Assembly: GCF_001999765.1 (NCBI RefSeq)
Contig: NZ_MTIC01000003.1
Span: forward strand, 186,001-250,000
DNA length: 64,000 nucleotides
Source of the DNA: Sinomonas mesophila
Lineage (GTDB): Bacteria > Actinomycetota > Actinomycetes > Actinomycetales > Micrococcaceae
Direction: 5' to 3'
Shown: piece by piece, positions 17,674 through 26,878 of the stretch
Layout of the letters: each line of letters starts with the position of its first letter
Position numbering within the stretch: the first letter of the stretch is position 1
Translations under genes and position numbers: made by a program
The notes under the pieces: generated by a model
What the model was told of the DNA's origin: nothing
The model's input: the letters and a program-made list of their open reading frames with translations, nothing else
The model's database searches: none

Positions 17674-19217
17674 TGTCCCCCCAGGCTGCACCCATCGCCG
17701 GAGATCCGGCCGCCATGCCGGCGGCGGTGCCGGACGGCGGAGGTGCGGCGCGCGCCGTCGTCGTCGGGGGAGGCGTCTCCGGCCTCGTCGCGGCCCTCGA
17801 GCTGCGGCGCGCCGGCCTCGCCGTGACCGTCCTCGAGGCGGGCCTGCGCTGGGGCGGGTGCATCGGCGAGCACGAGGTCGGGGGCCTCACCCTCGACAGC
17901 GGCGCTGAGTCCTTCGCGACCCGCACCGACGCCGTCGGCGCGCTCCTGGCCGAGCTGGGCCTCGCCGACCAGATCGTCGCGCCGCACCCGTCGGGCGCCT
18001 GGGTCCTGCTGCCCACGGGGCCGGAGGAACTGCCCAAGACAGGCGTCCTCGGCATTCCCGCCAACCCGTGGAACCGCGAGGTGCGCTCCGCCCTCGGCTT
18101 CTGGGGCTCGCTGCGCGCCTCGGCCGACGCGCTGCTCCCCGTCGGGCAGCCCCGGGGGCAGCGGAGCGTCGCCCAGCTCGTGCGTGTGCGGATGGGCCGG
18201 CGCGTCCTCGAGCGGCTCGTCGCGCCCGTGGTCGGAGGTGTGCATTCTGCGGACCCGGAACTGCTCGACGTCGACATGGTCGCCCCCGGCCTGCGCCGGC
18301 TCATGGCGGAGCGGGGCTCCCTCGCCGCGGCGGTCGCTGCCCAGCGCCGCGCCGGCGCCGGTGCGAAGGCCGGCTCCGCCGTTGCGGGCCTGCGCGGCGG
18401 CATGAACCGGATGGTCTCGGCCCTGCTGGCGCGGCTCGAGGACGACGGCGCGCGGCTGCTCGCGGGGCACCGCGCCGAGCGCCTCGACCGGCTCACGGCG
18501 GAGGACGGCACCGTCAGGTGGCACGTGGGCGCGGCCCTCGAGCCCGCACCGGGCGAGCCGGAGGGTGCCCCACCACGGACAGCCGACTACGAGGCCGAAC
18601 TCGTCGTCGTGGCCCTCGGCGGTCCGGCCGCCGTCGAGCTCCTCTCGGACGCCGTGCCCGCGCTCGCGGGCCACGAGCCCGTTCCGGGGCCGGAGGTCAA
18701 GCTCGTGACTCTCGTCCTCGACTGCCCCGCGCTCGACGCCCGCCCGCGCGGAACGGGCATCCTCGTCGCCCCCCAGGTCGCGGGCGTGAAGGCCAAGGCG
18801 CTCACGCACGCGACCTCGAAGTGGCAGTGGCTCGCGGACGAGGCGGGGCCCGGGACCCACGTCGTGCGGCTCTCCTACGGACGCGCGGGCGTCGCCGGGC
18901 TGCCCGCTGGCGAGCCCGAGTCCGACGACGAGCTCTTCGCCGCGGGCCTGCGGGACGCATCAGTCCTCCTCGGCGTCCCCCTCCTGCCCGAGCAGGTCCT
19001 CGGCTGGGACGTCGTGCGCTGGGAGGGCGCCCTGCCGTTCGCCGCCGTGGGGCACCGGGAGCGGGTTGCGGCCGTCCGCCGGCTCGTCGCCGAGCAGCCG
19101 GGACTCGCCGTCGTGGGCGGGTGGGCCTCGGGGAACGGGCTCGCCGCCGTCGTCCCGGACGCCCGCGCCCAGGCCCTTGCCCTCGCGGGCTCCCTGTCCG
19201 GGGAACCGCCCGCGTGA
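17673..19217 (+). CDS. cgoX: Coproporphyrinogen III oxidase (HemY/CgoX type)
   Basis: A 514-residue FAD flavoprotein of the HemG/HemY superfamily. The Rossmann motif AVVVGGGVSGLVAALELRRAG is at about 28-48, followed by VLEAGLRWGGCIGEHE. The C-terminal FAD signature is GLAVVGGWASGNGLAAVV. Next to hemQ and a class-I-like ferrochelatase it is expected to oxidise coproporphyrinogen III to coproporphyrin III instead of protoporphyrinogen IX. The first 25 residues form an Ala/Pro-rich extension. Older names are hemG or hemY. Confidence 0.93.
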   Translation: MSPQAAPIAGDPAAMPAAVPDGGGAARAVVVGGGVSGLVAALELRRAGLAVTVLEAGLRWGGCIGEHEVGGLTLDSGAESFATRTDAVGALLAELGLADQIVAPHPSGAWVLLPTGPEELPKTGVLGIPANPWNREVRSALGFWGSLRASADALLPVGQPRGQRSVAQLVRVRMGRRVLERLVAPVVGGVHSADPELLDVDMVAPGLRRLMAERGSLAAAVAAQRRAGAGAKAGSAVAGLRGGMNRMVSALLARLEDDGARLLAGHRAERLDRLTAEDGTVRWHVGAALEPAPGEPEGAPPRTADYEAELVVVALGGPAAVELLSDAVPALAGHEPVPGPEVKLVTLVLDCPALDARPRGTGILVAPQVAGVKAKALTHATSKWQWLADEAGPGTHVVRLSYGRAGVAGLPAGEPESDDELFAAGLRDASVLLGVPLLPEQVLGWDVVRWEGALPFAAVGHRERVAAVRRLVAEQPGLAVVGGWASGNGLAAVVPDARAQALALAGSLSGEPPA

Positions 19218-19227
19218 CCTTGATCAC

Positions 19228-19244
19228 TTCTACGTCATGTAGAA
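19228..19244. promoter_or_regulatory. Palindrome upstream of hemQ (candidate operator)
   Basis: TTCTAC-GTCAT-GTAGAA forms a 17-bp dyad with perfect 6-bp arms in the 73-bp gap between cgoX and hemQ. This is the only sizeable gap inside the otherwise packed heme operon, and its AT content is higher than the surroundings. TTGATC at 19220-19225 could be a -35 box overlapping it. This suggests an internal, regulated promoter for hemQ and the genes downstream; the regulator is unknown. Confidence 0.45.
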
Positions 19245-19290
19245 CTCTGTGGATTCGATTTGCCGATGCGTTAGGAGCACACTGGAAACC

Positions 19291-20007
19291 ATGAGCCACA
19301 CTTCCGTCGAATCTGTCACCAAAGCCACGGGCGAGGAGGCTGCAGAGACGCAGCAGTTCTTCACCCTCTGGACTGTGTTTAAGCGGGTCCCTGGCGCCCC
19401 CGCGCCGACTGACGGCGCGGTGACGGAGTTCGAGGCCCTCGTCGCGCGGCTCGCCGAGGGCGGCGTGACCCTGCGCGGCGCCTACGACGTCTCGGCGATG
19501 CGCGCCGATGCGGACGTCATGGTCTGGCTCCACGGCGCCGAGCCCGAGGCCCTGCAGCAGGCCGTGCGCGACATCCGCCGCAGCGACCTCTTCGCCGGCG
19601 CCGAGATCGCGTGGTCTGCGATGGGCGTGCACCGCGAGGCCGAGTTCGCCAAGAACCACACGCCCGCCTTCTCGCGCGGGGTCGAGCCCAGCACGTGGCT
19701 CACGGTCTACCCGTTCGTGCGCTCCTACGAGTGGTACCTGCTCCCCACCGACGAGCGCTCGCGCATGCTCCGCGAGCACGGCATGCTGGGCCGGGACTTC
19801 CCGCAGGTCATCTCGAACACCGTCTCCTCGTTCGCGCTCGGCGACTGGGAGTGGCTCCTCGCGCTCGAGGCCCCCGAGCTGACCGACCTCGTGGACATGA
19901 TGCGCCACCTCCGCTACTCCGACGCGCGCAACCACGTGCGCGAGGAGGTCCCCTTCTACACGGGCCGCCGCATCTCCGTCTCCGAGGTCGCCGAGGTGCT
20001 CGCGTGA
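19291..20007 (+). CDS. hemQ: Coproheme decarboxylase HemQ (chlorite dismutase family)
   Basis: A 238-residue protein of the chlorite dismutase-like fold that converts coproheme to heme b using peroxide. Family segments visible are FFTLWTVFKRVPGA, GAYDVSAMRADADVMVWLHG, SAMGVHREAEFAKNHTPAF, YPFVRSYEWYLLP (with Tyr residues for radical chemistry) and MMRHLRYSDARNHVREEVPFYTG. The presence of HemQ defines the coproporphyrin-dependent route of monoderm bacteria. ATG at 19291; the stop overlaps the cpfC GTG by 4 bp, so the last two enzymes of the pathway are translationally coupled. Confidence 0.96.
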   Translation: MSHTSVESVTKATGEEAAETQQFFTLWTVFKRVPGAPAPTDGAVTEFEALVARLAEGGVTLRGAYDVSAMRADADVMVWLHGAEPEALQQAVRDIRRSDLFAGAEIAWSAMGVHREAEFAKNHTPAFSRGVEPSTWLTVYPFVRSYEWYLLPTDERSRMLREHGMLGRDFPQVISNTVSSFALGDWEWLLALEAPELTDLVDMMRHLRYSDARNHVREEVPFYTGRRISVSEVAEVLA

Positions 20008-21269
20008 GCATCGCCGGCATCGAGGTGCCCGGGGCGGTCGCGCCCCTGGCCGTGAGCACGTCCCCGAATCCCGTCACCGAGGCGGGCCGGCTCGCCCCCG
20101 TCGAGTACGACGCCGTGCTGCTCGCCTCCTTCGGGGGCCCCGAGGGCCAGGACGACGTGATCCCGTTCCTGCGCAACGTCACGCGCGGCCGCGGCATCCC
20201 GGACGAGCGCCTCGAGGAGGTCAGCCACCACTACCGTGCCTTCGGCGGCGTGAGCCCCATCAACGCCCAGAACCGCGCCCTCAAGGCGGCGCTCGAGGCC
20301 GAGCTCGCCGCCCGCGGGATCGGGCTGCCCGTCTACTGGGGCAACCGCAACTGGGCGCCCTACATGCCGGCGGTGCTCGAGGAGATGTACGGCGCCGGCC
20401 ACCGCCGCGTCCTCATGCTCTCCACGAGTGCCTACACGTGCTACTCGAGCTGCCGCCAGTACCGCGAGGACATCGGCCTCGGCCTGTCCGAGACCGGGCT
20501 CGACGGGAAGCTGCAGGTGGACAAGGTCCGCCAGTACTTCGACCACCCGGGCTTCGTGGAGCCCTTCGTCGAGGGCACCGCGGCCGGCCTCGCCCGCGTC
20601 CGCGAGGCGCTGGGCGCCGCCGACGGCTCCCGCGACGCCGAGATCCTGGTGCTGTTCGCGACGCACTCCATCCCGACCCGCGACGCCGAGGCCGCAGGCC
20701 GTGCCGACGGCGAGCCGCGCGAGTTCGAGGACGGGTCCGCCTACGTGGCCCAGCACCTCGCCGTCGCCCGCGCCGTCATGGCGGCCGTCGCCGGCGACTC
20801 CGACCGCATCGCCTGGGACCTCGTCTACCAGTCCCGCTCCGGCGCCCCGCATGTGCCCTGGCTCGAGCCCGACATCAACGACCACCTCGAGGCGGCCGCC
20901 GGCGAGGGCGTCAAGGGTGCGGTGATCGTGCCCCTCGGCTTCGTCAGCGACCACATGGAGGTGGCCTGGGACCTCGACACCGAGGCCCTCGAGACCTGCC
21001 GGGGGCTTGGCATCGAGGCCGTCCGTGTGCCGACACCGGGCACCCATCCTGCCTTCGTCGCAGGCCTCGTGGACCTGCTCTGCGAGCGGCTCCCGGACGG
21101 CTGGCGCGGCGCCCAGCACATCGCCGGGCGTCCGCACGTGACCGCCCTCGGCCCATGGTACGACGTCGTCCCCGCCGGGGACTGCGAGAACTTCCGCGGC
21201 GCCAAGCCCGTCATCGCGGAGGCGGGCTCCGCCGTCGGCACCGCCCACTCCCCCTACCCGGAGGTCTGA
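20004..21269 (+). CDS. cpfC: Coproporphyrin ferrochelatase
   Basis: A 421-residue ferrochelatase that inserts iron into coproporphyrin III. LLASFGGPEGQDDVIPFLRNVTRGRGIP is the family start, VYWGNRNWAPYM and TSAYTCYSSCRQYRED follow, the catalytic His is in FATHSIPTRD, and WDLVYQSRSGAPHVPWLEPD and PLGFVSDHMEVAWDLD complete the site. It is longer than Bacillus CpfC because of a 30-residue N-terminal extension and a C-terminal segment from about 365. The C-terminal region, where many actinobacterial homologs carry Fe-S cysteines, retains only PAGDCENFRG. The GTG start overlaps hemQ (GTGA); hemC follows after 2 bp. Confidence 0.94.
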   Translation: MSIAGIEVPGAVAPLAVSTSPNPVTEAGRLAPVEYDAVLLASFGGPEGQDDVIPFLRNVTRGRGIPDERLEEVSHHYRAFGGVSPINAQNRALKAALEAELAARGIGLPVYWGNRNWAPYMPAVLEEMYGAGHRRVLMLSTSAYTCYSSCRQYREDIGLGLSETGLDGKLQVDKVRQYFDHPGFVEPFVEGTAAGLARVREALGAADGSRDAEILVLFATHSIPTRDAEAAGRADGEPREFEDGSAYVAQHLAVARAVMAAVAGDSDRIAWDLVYQSRSGAPHVPWLEPDINDHLEAAAGEGVKGAVIVPLGFVSDHMEVAWDLDTEALETCRGLGIEAVRVPTPGTHPAFVAGLVDLLCERLPDGWRGAQHIAGRPHVTALGPWYDVVPAGDCENFRGAKPVIAEAGSAVGTAHSPYPEV

Positions 21270-21271
21270 CC

Positions 21272-22261
21272 ATGGCCGTGCGCATCGGCACTCGCGGCAG
21301 CGCCCTCGCGCTGACGCAGACGCAGCAGACGGCGGACGCGCTCGCCGCCGTCGGCGGCTTCGCGACGGAACTCGTGCGGATCAAGACCGAGGGCGACGTC
21401 AGGACCGGATCCCTCGCGTCGCTCGGCGGGACCGGTGTGTTCGTGACGGCCCTGCGGGAGGCACTCCTTGCCGACCGCTGCGACGTGGCGGTGCACTCGC
21501 TCAAGGACCTCCCGACGGCGGGCGAGCCCGGCCTCACGATCGGGGCCATCCCGCCGCGCGCCGACGCCCGGGACGTGCTGTGCGCGCGCGACGGGCTCAA
21601 ACTCGCCGACCTGCCGTCGGGTGCCCGCGTCGGCACGGGGTCGCCGCGCCGCGCCGCCCAGCTGCGCGCGGCGCGCCCGGACCTCGAGGTCCTCGACATC
21701 CGCGGGAACGTCGACACGCGCCTCGGCCGCGTCCCCGGCCTGCCCGGGAACGCGCCGGACGCGCCCGGCGACCTCGACGCCGTCGTCCTCGCCGCCGCGG
21801 GCCTGACCCGGCTCGGCCGCACGGACGTCGTGACCGAGTACTTCGAGCCCGACGTCATGCTCCCCGCACCCGGGCAGGGAGCCCTCGCCGTCGAGTGCCG
21901 GACCGAGGACGCGCCGGTGCGCGAGCCCGGCGCCACCGCCCCCGCCTCGGGCGAGGGCGTCCTCGCCCAGGCGCTCGCCGCGATCGACGACGCCGACACG
22001 CGCCTGGCCGTGACGGCAGAGCGCGCGCTCCTCGCGCGGCTCGAGGCCGGCTGCGCCGCGCCCGTCGGGGCGCTCGCGCGGCGCAAGGGCTCGATGCTGC
22101 ACCTCGACGCGGTCGTGTGCTCCGTCGACGGCACCCGCTCGCTGCGGCTGACAAAGGCCACGGACGGGCTCACGGAGGTGGGGGCGACCCTGCTCGGGAT
22201 CGAGCTCGCGGAGGACCTCCTCGCCGAGGGCGCCGCGGACCTCGCGGACCTGGGCGCCTGA
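21272..22261 (+). CDS. hemC: Hydroxymethylbilane synthase (porphobilinogen deaminase)
   Basis: A 329-residue enzyme that polymerises four porphobilinogens. It begins VRIGTRGSALALTQTQQTADAL. The catalytic segment AVHSLKDLPT contains the conserved Lys/Asp, VGTGSPRRAAQL and DIRGNVDTRLGRV bind substrate, and LPAPGQGALAVECR is standard. The Cys that anchors the dipyrromethane cofactor is in RLEAGCAAPVGA (about 261). A short insertion (PVREPGATAPASGEG) separates domains 2 and 3. The stop overlaps hemD by 1 bp. Confidence 0.97.
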   Translation: MAVRIGTRGSALALTQTQQTADALAAVGGFATELVRIKTEGDVRTGSLASLGGTGVFVTALREALLADRCDVAVHSLKDLPTAGEPGLTIGAIPPRADARDVLCARDGLKLADLPSGARVGTGSPRRAAQLRAARPDLEVLDIRGNVDTRLGRVPGLPGNAPDAPGDLDAVVLAAAGLTRLGRTDVVTEYFEPDVMLPAPGQGALAVECRTEDAPVREPGATAPASGEGVLAQALAAIDDADTRLAVTAERALLARLEAGCAAPVGALARRKGSMLHLDAVVCSVDGTRSLRLTKATDGLTEVGATLLGIELAEDLLAEGAADLADLGA

Positions 22262-23187
22262 TGCCCGCTGCAGCCGCGCCCGGCGGCGGGTACCTCTCCG
22301 GTCGTCGGGTGCTGCTCACGCGCAGCCCCGACCGGGCCGGGGCCATGGCCGTCGCCCTCGCTGAGGCGGGGGCCGAGCCTCTGCTCCTGCCGCTCATCGA
22401 CTTCGAGCGGACACCCGACCAGGCGTCGCTTGCCCAAGCCCTCTCCCGCCTCGCCGGCGGCGGCTACGACTGGCTCGTCGTCTCGAGCATCACGACCGTC
22501 CGCGCGCTCAAGGAGCTCGCGGCCGCCCAGGGCATGCACCTGGCCTCGCTCGTGCCCGAGGGCGTCCGCGTCGCGACGATCGGGCCCAGCTCGCGCCGCG
22601 TCCTCGAGGCCGAGGGGATCCGCGTGGACCTCGCCCCCGGGGGGAAGCAGTCCGCCGAGGGCCTCGTCGAGCTCTGGGGGGCCGGCCCGGCGGACGACGC
22701 CGTCGGGACCGGGAGCGGGGGAGCGGCACCGCGCGTGCTCCTGCCGCAGAGCGACCTCGCCGCTCCCACCCTGGCCGATGGCCTGCGCGCCCACGGCTGC
22801 GCCGTCGAGACCGTCGTCGCGTACCGCACCGTCGACTATCCGGCCGCCGAGGCCCTGCGCCTGACGGCGGAGCTCGCCGCGGGCGAGCCTGCCGGGCAGG
22901 CCGCGCCCGCCGTCGTGCTCGGCCCGGACGAGGCGAACGGCGAGCTCGCCGCGGGACGGCTCGACGCCGTCGTCGCCGCCTCGCCGAGCGCGGCCCAGCG
23001 CATCCACGCCGTCCTGCGCCCCCTCGGCGCGACCGCGCTCATCGCGATCGGCGAGCCGACCGCCGCCGAGCTGCGCGCGCTCGGGCTCACCGCCGCAGCC
23101 ACCGCCTCGACGCCGACCCCGCGGGGCATCGTCGACGCCGTGGCACGCGCCCTCGATTCGACTCGTTCCGACTCGCCCGCACCCTGA
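22261..23187 (+). CDS. hemD: Uroporphyrinogen-III synthase
   Basis: A 308-residue protein with the bilobed HemD layout: [36 protein letters not shown] at the start, [64 protein letters not shown], and a C-terminal [12 protein letters not shown]...[18 protein letters not shown]. HemD sequences are poorly conserved and identification also rests on position between hemC and hemB. Gly/Ala-rich inserts at about 140-155 and 205-225 lengthen it beyond the usual 250-270 residues. Confidence 0.93.
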   Translation: MPAAAAPGGGYLSGRRVLLTRSPDRAGAMAVALAEAGAEPLLLPLIDFERTPDQASLAQALSRLAGGGYDWLVVSSITTVRALKELAAAQGMHLASLVPEGVRVATIGPSSRRVLEAEGIRVDLAPGGKQSAEGLVELWGAGPADDAVGTGSGGAAPRVLLPQSDLAAPTLADGLRAHGCAVETVVAYRTVDYPAAEALRLTAELAAGEPAGQAAPAVVLGPDEANGELAAGRLDAVVAASPSAAQRIHAVLRPLGATALIAIGEPTAAELRALGLTAAATASTPTPRGIVDAVARALDSTRSDSPAP

Positions 23188-23198
23188 GGACACCCCCT

Positions 23199-24179
23199 AT
23201 GAGCTTCCCCCGCCACCGTCCCCGCCGGCTCCGCCAGACCCCCGTGATGCGGCGGCTCGTCGCCGAGACCCGGCTTCACCCGGCCGAACTCATCCTGCCC
23301 GCGTTCATCCGGGAGGGCCTCGCCGACCCCGCGCCGCTGCAGTCCATGCCCGGCGTCGTGCAGCACACGACCGACACGCTCAAGCGGGCCGCGGCCGAGG
23401 CGGCGGAGCTCGGCCTCGGCGGCATCATGCTCTTCGGCGTGCCCGAGGAGCGCGACGCCGAGGGCTCGGCCTCGCTCGACCCGGACGGCGTGCTCAACGC
23501 CGCGATCCGGGCCGTGCGCGACGAGGTCGGGGACTCGCTCGTCGTCATGAGCGACGTGTGCCTCGACGAGTTCACCGACCACGGGCACTGCGGCGTGCTC
23601 GACGCCCAGGGCCGGGTGGACAACGACGCGACGCTCGAGGTCTACGGCCAGATGGCCGTCGCGCAGGCCGAGGCAGGCGCGCACGTGCTCGGGCCAAGCG
23701 GCATGATGGACGGCCAGGTCGCCGTCATCCGCGACGCGCTGGATGCCGCGGGGCACCAAGACGTCGCCGTGCTGGCGTATGCCGCGAAGTACGCCTCCGC
23801 GTTCTACGGGCCCTTCCGCGAGGCCGTCGACTCGCAGCTGACCGGCGACCGCCGGACCTACCAGATGGACCCCGCCAACCGGCGCGAGGCGATCCTCGAG
23901 GTCGAGCTGGACCTCGAGGAGGGTGCGGACATGGTCATGGTCAAGCCGGCCATGAGCTACCTCGACATCCTCGCTGACGTCGCCGCGATGAGCCCCGTGC
24001 CCGTGGCCGCCTACCAGATTTCGGGGGAGTACGCGATGATCGAGGCCGCCGCAGCCAATGGCTGGATCGACCGGAAGGCCTCGATCCTCGAGTCCGTGCT
24101 CGGCATCCGCCGCGCCGGGGCCAACTCGGTGCTGACCTATTGGGCGCCCGAGATCGCCCGCTGGCTCCACGAGGCCTGA
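23199..24179 (+). CDS. hemB: Porphobilinogen synthase (delta-aminolevulinate dehydratase)
   Basis: A 326-residue TIM-barrel enzyme that joins two ALA molecules. The Schiff-base lysines are in [17 protein letters not shown] (about 195) and [13 protein letters not shown] (about 248). The metal-site segment reads [15 protein letters not shown]: the outer Cys residues of the zinc triad remain while the middle one is Asp, a hybrid of the zinc-type (CLC) and magnesium-type (ALD) sites. It ends the tight operon run and is followed by a dispersed dyad repeat. Confidence 0.97.
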   Translation: MSFPRHRPRRLRQTPVMRRLVAETRLHPAELILPAFIREGLADPAPLQSMPGVVQHTTDTLKRAAAEAAELGLGGIMLFGVPEERDAEGSASLDPDGVLNAAIRAVRDEVGDSLVVMSDVCLDEFTDHGHCGVLDAQGRVDNDATLEVYGQMAVAQAEAGAHVLGPSGMMDGQVAVIRDALDAAGHQDVAVLAYAAKYASAFYGPFREAVDSQLTGDRRTYQMDPANRREAILEVELDLEEGADMVMVKPAMSYLDILADVAAMSPVPVAAYQISGEYAMIEAAAANGWIDRKASILESVLGIRRAGANSVLTYWAPEIARWLHEA

Positions 24180-24187
24180 ACCCTTCG

Positions 24188-24250
24188 CAACGCCGCATCA
24201 CAACACGCTGTCATGGTGCAGTCATCACGGCGTGTTTCGATGCGGCGTTG
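24188..24250. repeat. Second copy of the CAACGCCGCATC dyad, downstream of hemB
   Basis: The arms at 24188-24207 and 24231-24250 are complementary over 20 bp with two adjacent mismatches. The sequence is close to the dyad at 322-386, including the CAACGCCGCATC start, the CAACACGCTG stretch and the GATGCGGCGTT end. Here it separates two tandem genes (hemB and the LLM gene), so it may end or attenuate the heme operon transcript. Confidence 0.85.
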
Positions 24251-24284
24251 GGGAGGGAATGATCCGGGCCGGCCGCGGGTTTGA

Positions 24285-25349
24285 ATGCATATGCATCGAG
24301 AAGCCGGCGCCGCGTCCGCGCCCCCCGTCCTGCTCGGCCTCAACACCTTCGGCGACGTCGGCCTCGACGCCCGCGGCGAGCCCAAACCGCATGCCCAGGT
24401 GATCCGCGACCTCGTGGACGAGGCGGTCCTCGCCGACCAGGTCGGCCTGCACGCGTTCGGCGTGGGCGAGCACCATCGCAAGGACTTCGCCGTCTCGGCC
24501 CCCGAGGTCGTCCTCGCCGCGATCGCGTCGCGGACCGAGGGCATCAGGCTTGCCTCCGCCGTCACCGTCCTCTCCTCGGACGACCCCGTCCGCGTCTTCC
24601 AGCGCTTCTCGACCCTCGACGCCGTCTCCGCCGGCCGTGCCGAGGTCATCCTGGGCCGTGGCTCGTTCATCGAGTCCTTCCCGCTCTTCGGCCTCGACCT
24701 TGACGACTACGAGCTCCTCTTCGAGGACAAGCTCGAGCTCTTCGACCGCGTCCGCTCGCAGAAGCCCGTGCACTGGGAGGGCCGCACGCGCGGCCCGATC
24801 CACGGGCTCACGGCCTACCCGCATCTTGAGGACGGGCTCCTCGACACGTGGATCGGCGTGGGCGGCACGCCGCAGTCGGTCGTCCGGGCCGCGAACTACG
24901 GCTATCCGGTCGCCTTCGCGATCATCGGCGGCGAGCCGGCGCGCTTCGCGCCGTTCGTCGAGCTCTACAAGCGCTCCCTCGAGAAGTCCGGCAAGCCCTA
25001 CACGATGCTCGCGACCCACTCGCCCGGCCACATCGCCGAGACCGATGAGCAGGCCCGCGAGGAGCTCTTCCCGCACTGGCTCGCGATGCGCAACCGCATC
25101 GGCGCCGAGCGCGGCTGGGGACCCGGCAGCCGCACGGAGTTCAACGCCCAGGCCTCGCGCACGGGCGCGCTGTACGTCGGCTCGCCCGAGACGGTCGCGC
25201 GCAAGATCGCGGACACGCACCGCGCCCTCGGCACCGAGCGCTTCGACCTCAAGTACTCCAGCGGCACGCTCCCGCACGACGCCATGATGAAGAGCATCGA
25301 GCTCTTCGGCACGAGGGTCGCCCCGCTCGTGGCGGACATGCTCGCCTGA
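24285..25349 (+). CDS. LLM-class flavin-dependent oxidoreductase (luciferase-like)
   Basis: A 354-residue member of the bacterial luciferase/F420 oxidoreductase superfamily. Visible family motifs are [39 protein letters not shown] (the EHH flavin/substrate site), [21 protein letters not shown]-type strand, [21 protein letters not shown] and [15 protein letters not shown]. The sequence resembles the LLM group annotated as probable oxidoreductases of the LLM family/alkane-monooxygenase-like clade, with unknown substrate. It may use FMN or F420; no F420 genes are in view. It lies inside the heme gene series, between hemB and hemL, and may have been inserted there. A second in-frame ATG at 24291 is also possible. 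Confidence 0.88.
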   Translation: MHMHREAGAASAPPVLLGLNTFGDVGLDARGEPKPHAQVIRDLVDEAVLADQVGLHAFGVGEHHRKDFAVSAPEVVLAAIASRTEGIRLASAVTVLSSDDPVRVFQRFSTLDAVSAGRAEVILGRGSFIESFPLFGLDLDDYELLFEDKLELFDRVRSQKPVHWEGRTRGPIHGLTAYPHLEDGLLDTWIGVGGTPQSVVRAANYGYPVAFAIIGGEPARFAPFVELYKRSLEKSGKPYTMLATHSPGHIAETDEQAREELFPHWLAMRNRIGAERGWGPGSRTEFNAQASRTGALYVGSPETVARKIADTHRALGTERFDLKYSSGTLPHDAMMKSIELFGTRVAPLVADMLA

Positions 25350-25417
25350 GGCGAGTGCCCGCCGTCGTCCGTGTTCCCGTGCCGGGCGCACCTCGCGCCG
25401 GATGGAAGAATGGGGGC

Positions 25418-26731
25418 ATGACCACCTCCGAGGACCTCTTCGCCCGTGCCCGCTCGCTCATGCCGGGAGGGGTGAACTCGCCCGTGCGCGCCTTCGGCTC
25501 GGTGGGCGGCACGCCCCGCTTCCTCGTCTCCGCCAAGGGCGCGTACGTCACGGACGCCGACGGCCGCGATTACGTGGACCTCGTGTGCTCGTGGGGCCCG
25601 GCGCTCCTGGGGCACGCCGTCCCCGAGGTCCTCGACGCCGTCCACGCCGCGGTGGACCGGGGCCTGTCCTTCGGCGCGTCGACCCCGGACGAGGCGGCCC
25701 TGGCCGAGCTCGTGATCGGGCGCGTCCCCGCCGTCGAGCGCCTTCGCATGGTGTCCACGGGCACCGAGGCGACGATGACGGCGATCCGCCTCGCTCGCGG
25801 GTTCACCGGCCGCGACCTCGTCGTGAAGTTCGCGGGCTGCTACCACGGGCACGTCGACGGGCTCCTCGCCTCCGCCGGCTCGGGCGTCGCGACCCTCGCC
25901 CTGCCCGGCTCCGCGGGCGTCACCGCCGCGACGGCCGCCGAGACGCTCGTCCTGCCCTACAACGACCTCGGCGCCGTCGAGAAGGCGTTCGCCGAGCACG
26001 GGTCCCGCATCGCGGCCGTCATCACCGAGGCGGCGCCAGCCAACATGGGCGTCGTGACCCCGGGCGAGGGCTTCAACGAGGGGCTCCGCCGCATTACCGC
26101 GGAGCACGGCGCGCTGTTCATCATGGACGAGGTCCTCACGGGCTTCCGCACGGGCCCTGCCGGCTACTGGGGCCTCACGGGCCAGCGCGAGGGCTGGGCG
26201 CCGGACCTGTTCACGTTCGGGAAGGTCATCGGCGGCGGGATGCCCGTCGCGGCGCTCGGCGGCCGCGCCGAGGTAATGGACCACCTCGCCCCGCTCGGCC
26301 CCGTGTACCAGGCCGGGACGCTCTCGGGGAACCCCGTGGCCATGGCCGCGGGCGTCGCGACGCTCACGCTCGCGACCGACGACGTGTACGCGCACATCGA
26401 CGCGCGCTCGCTCGAGCTCTCCGGCGCCCTCGCCGCCGCTCTCGACGCCGAGGGCGTCGACCACACCATCCAGCGCGCGGGGAACCTGTTCTCAGTCGCC
26501 TTCGGCACCTCGGCGCGCGGCGTGAACGACTACGCCGACGCCCAGGCCCAGGAGGCGTTCCGCTACGGGCCGTTCTTCCACTCGATGCTCGAGAGCGGCG
26601 TGTACCTGCCGCCGAGCGTCTTCGAGGCCTGGTTCCTCTCCGCCGCGCACGACGACGCCGCGATCGGCCGCATCGTCGACGCCCTGCCGGCGGCGGCCAA
26701 GGCCGCGGCGTCGGCCCTCCCGGGGGCCTGA
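25418..26731 (+). CDS. hemL: Glutamate-1-semialdehyde 2,1-aminomutase
   Basis: A 437-residue PLP-dependent class III aminotransferase-like enzyme making 5-aminolevulinate. [18 protein letters not shown] is the family hallmark. [35 protein letters not shown] and [13 protein letters not shown] follow, and the PLP lysine is in [13 protein letters not shown] (about 268). The ATG at 25418 is chosen because AAGAAT (25406-25411) ends 6 nt upstream and the family N-terminus begins there. It is separated from the main heme operon by the LLM gene but completes the C5 pathway together with hemA. Confidence 0.96.
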   Translation: MTTSEDLFARARSLMPGGVNSPVRAFGSVGGTPRFLVSAKGAYVTDADGRDYVDLVCSWGPALLGHAVPEVLDAVHAAVDRGLSFGASTPDEAALAELVIGRVPAVERLRMVSTGTEATMTAIRLARGFTGRDLVVKFAGCYHGHVDGLLASAGSGVATLALPGSAGVTAATAAETLVLPYNDLGAVEKAFAEHGSRIAAVITEAAPANMGVVTPGEGFNEGLRRITAEHGALFIMDEVLTGFRTGPAGYWGLTGQREGWAPDLFTFGKVIGGGMPVAALGGRAEVMDHLAPLGPVYQAGTLSGNPVAMAAGVATLTLATDDVYAHIDARSLELSGALAAALDAEGVDHTIQRAGNLFSVAFGTSARGVNDYADAQAQEAFRYGPFFHSMLESGVYLPPSVFEAWFLSAAHDDAAIGRIVDALPAAAKAAASALPGA

Positions 26732-26752
26732 GCGGCGCCTGCCGTGCGGACG

Positions 26753-26878
26753 GGTGACCCCTCATCGTTGAGAGGTGACCCCGCATCGTTGAGAGGTGAC
26801 CCCGCATCGGGAATCGTTGCGGGGTCACCTTCCTGCGATGCGGGGTCACCTTCCTGCGATGCGGGGTCACTTTCCTAT
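26753..26878. repeat. Symmetrical array of six 21-bp units (three direct, three inverted)
   Basis: Three forward units (26753-26773, 26774-26794, 26795-26815) start with GGTGACCCCKCATCG. They face three reversed units (26816-26836, 26837-26857, 26858-26878) carrying GATGCGGGGTCACC. The period is 21 bp on both sides, while the spacer differs (TTGAGA versus TTCCTG), so each side was amplified separately around a shared core. The array lies between convergent hemL and lysE and overlaps the lysE stop. The core CGCATCG is shared with the dyads at 322 and 24188. Confidence 0.9.

Noticed and set aside
24180-26731. Mobile element carrying the LLM gene
   Set aside because: No transposase, terminal inverted repeats with target duplication, or codon-usage shift were seen; only one flanking dyad is present.
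26753-26878. CRISPR array
   Set aside because: The 21-bp units are contiguous, inverted around a centre, lack unique spacers, and no cas genes are nearby.
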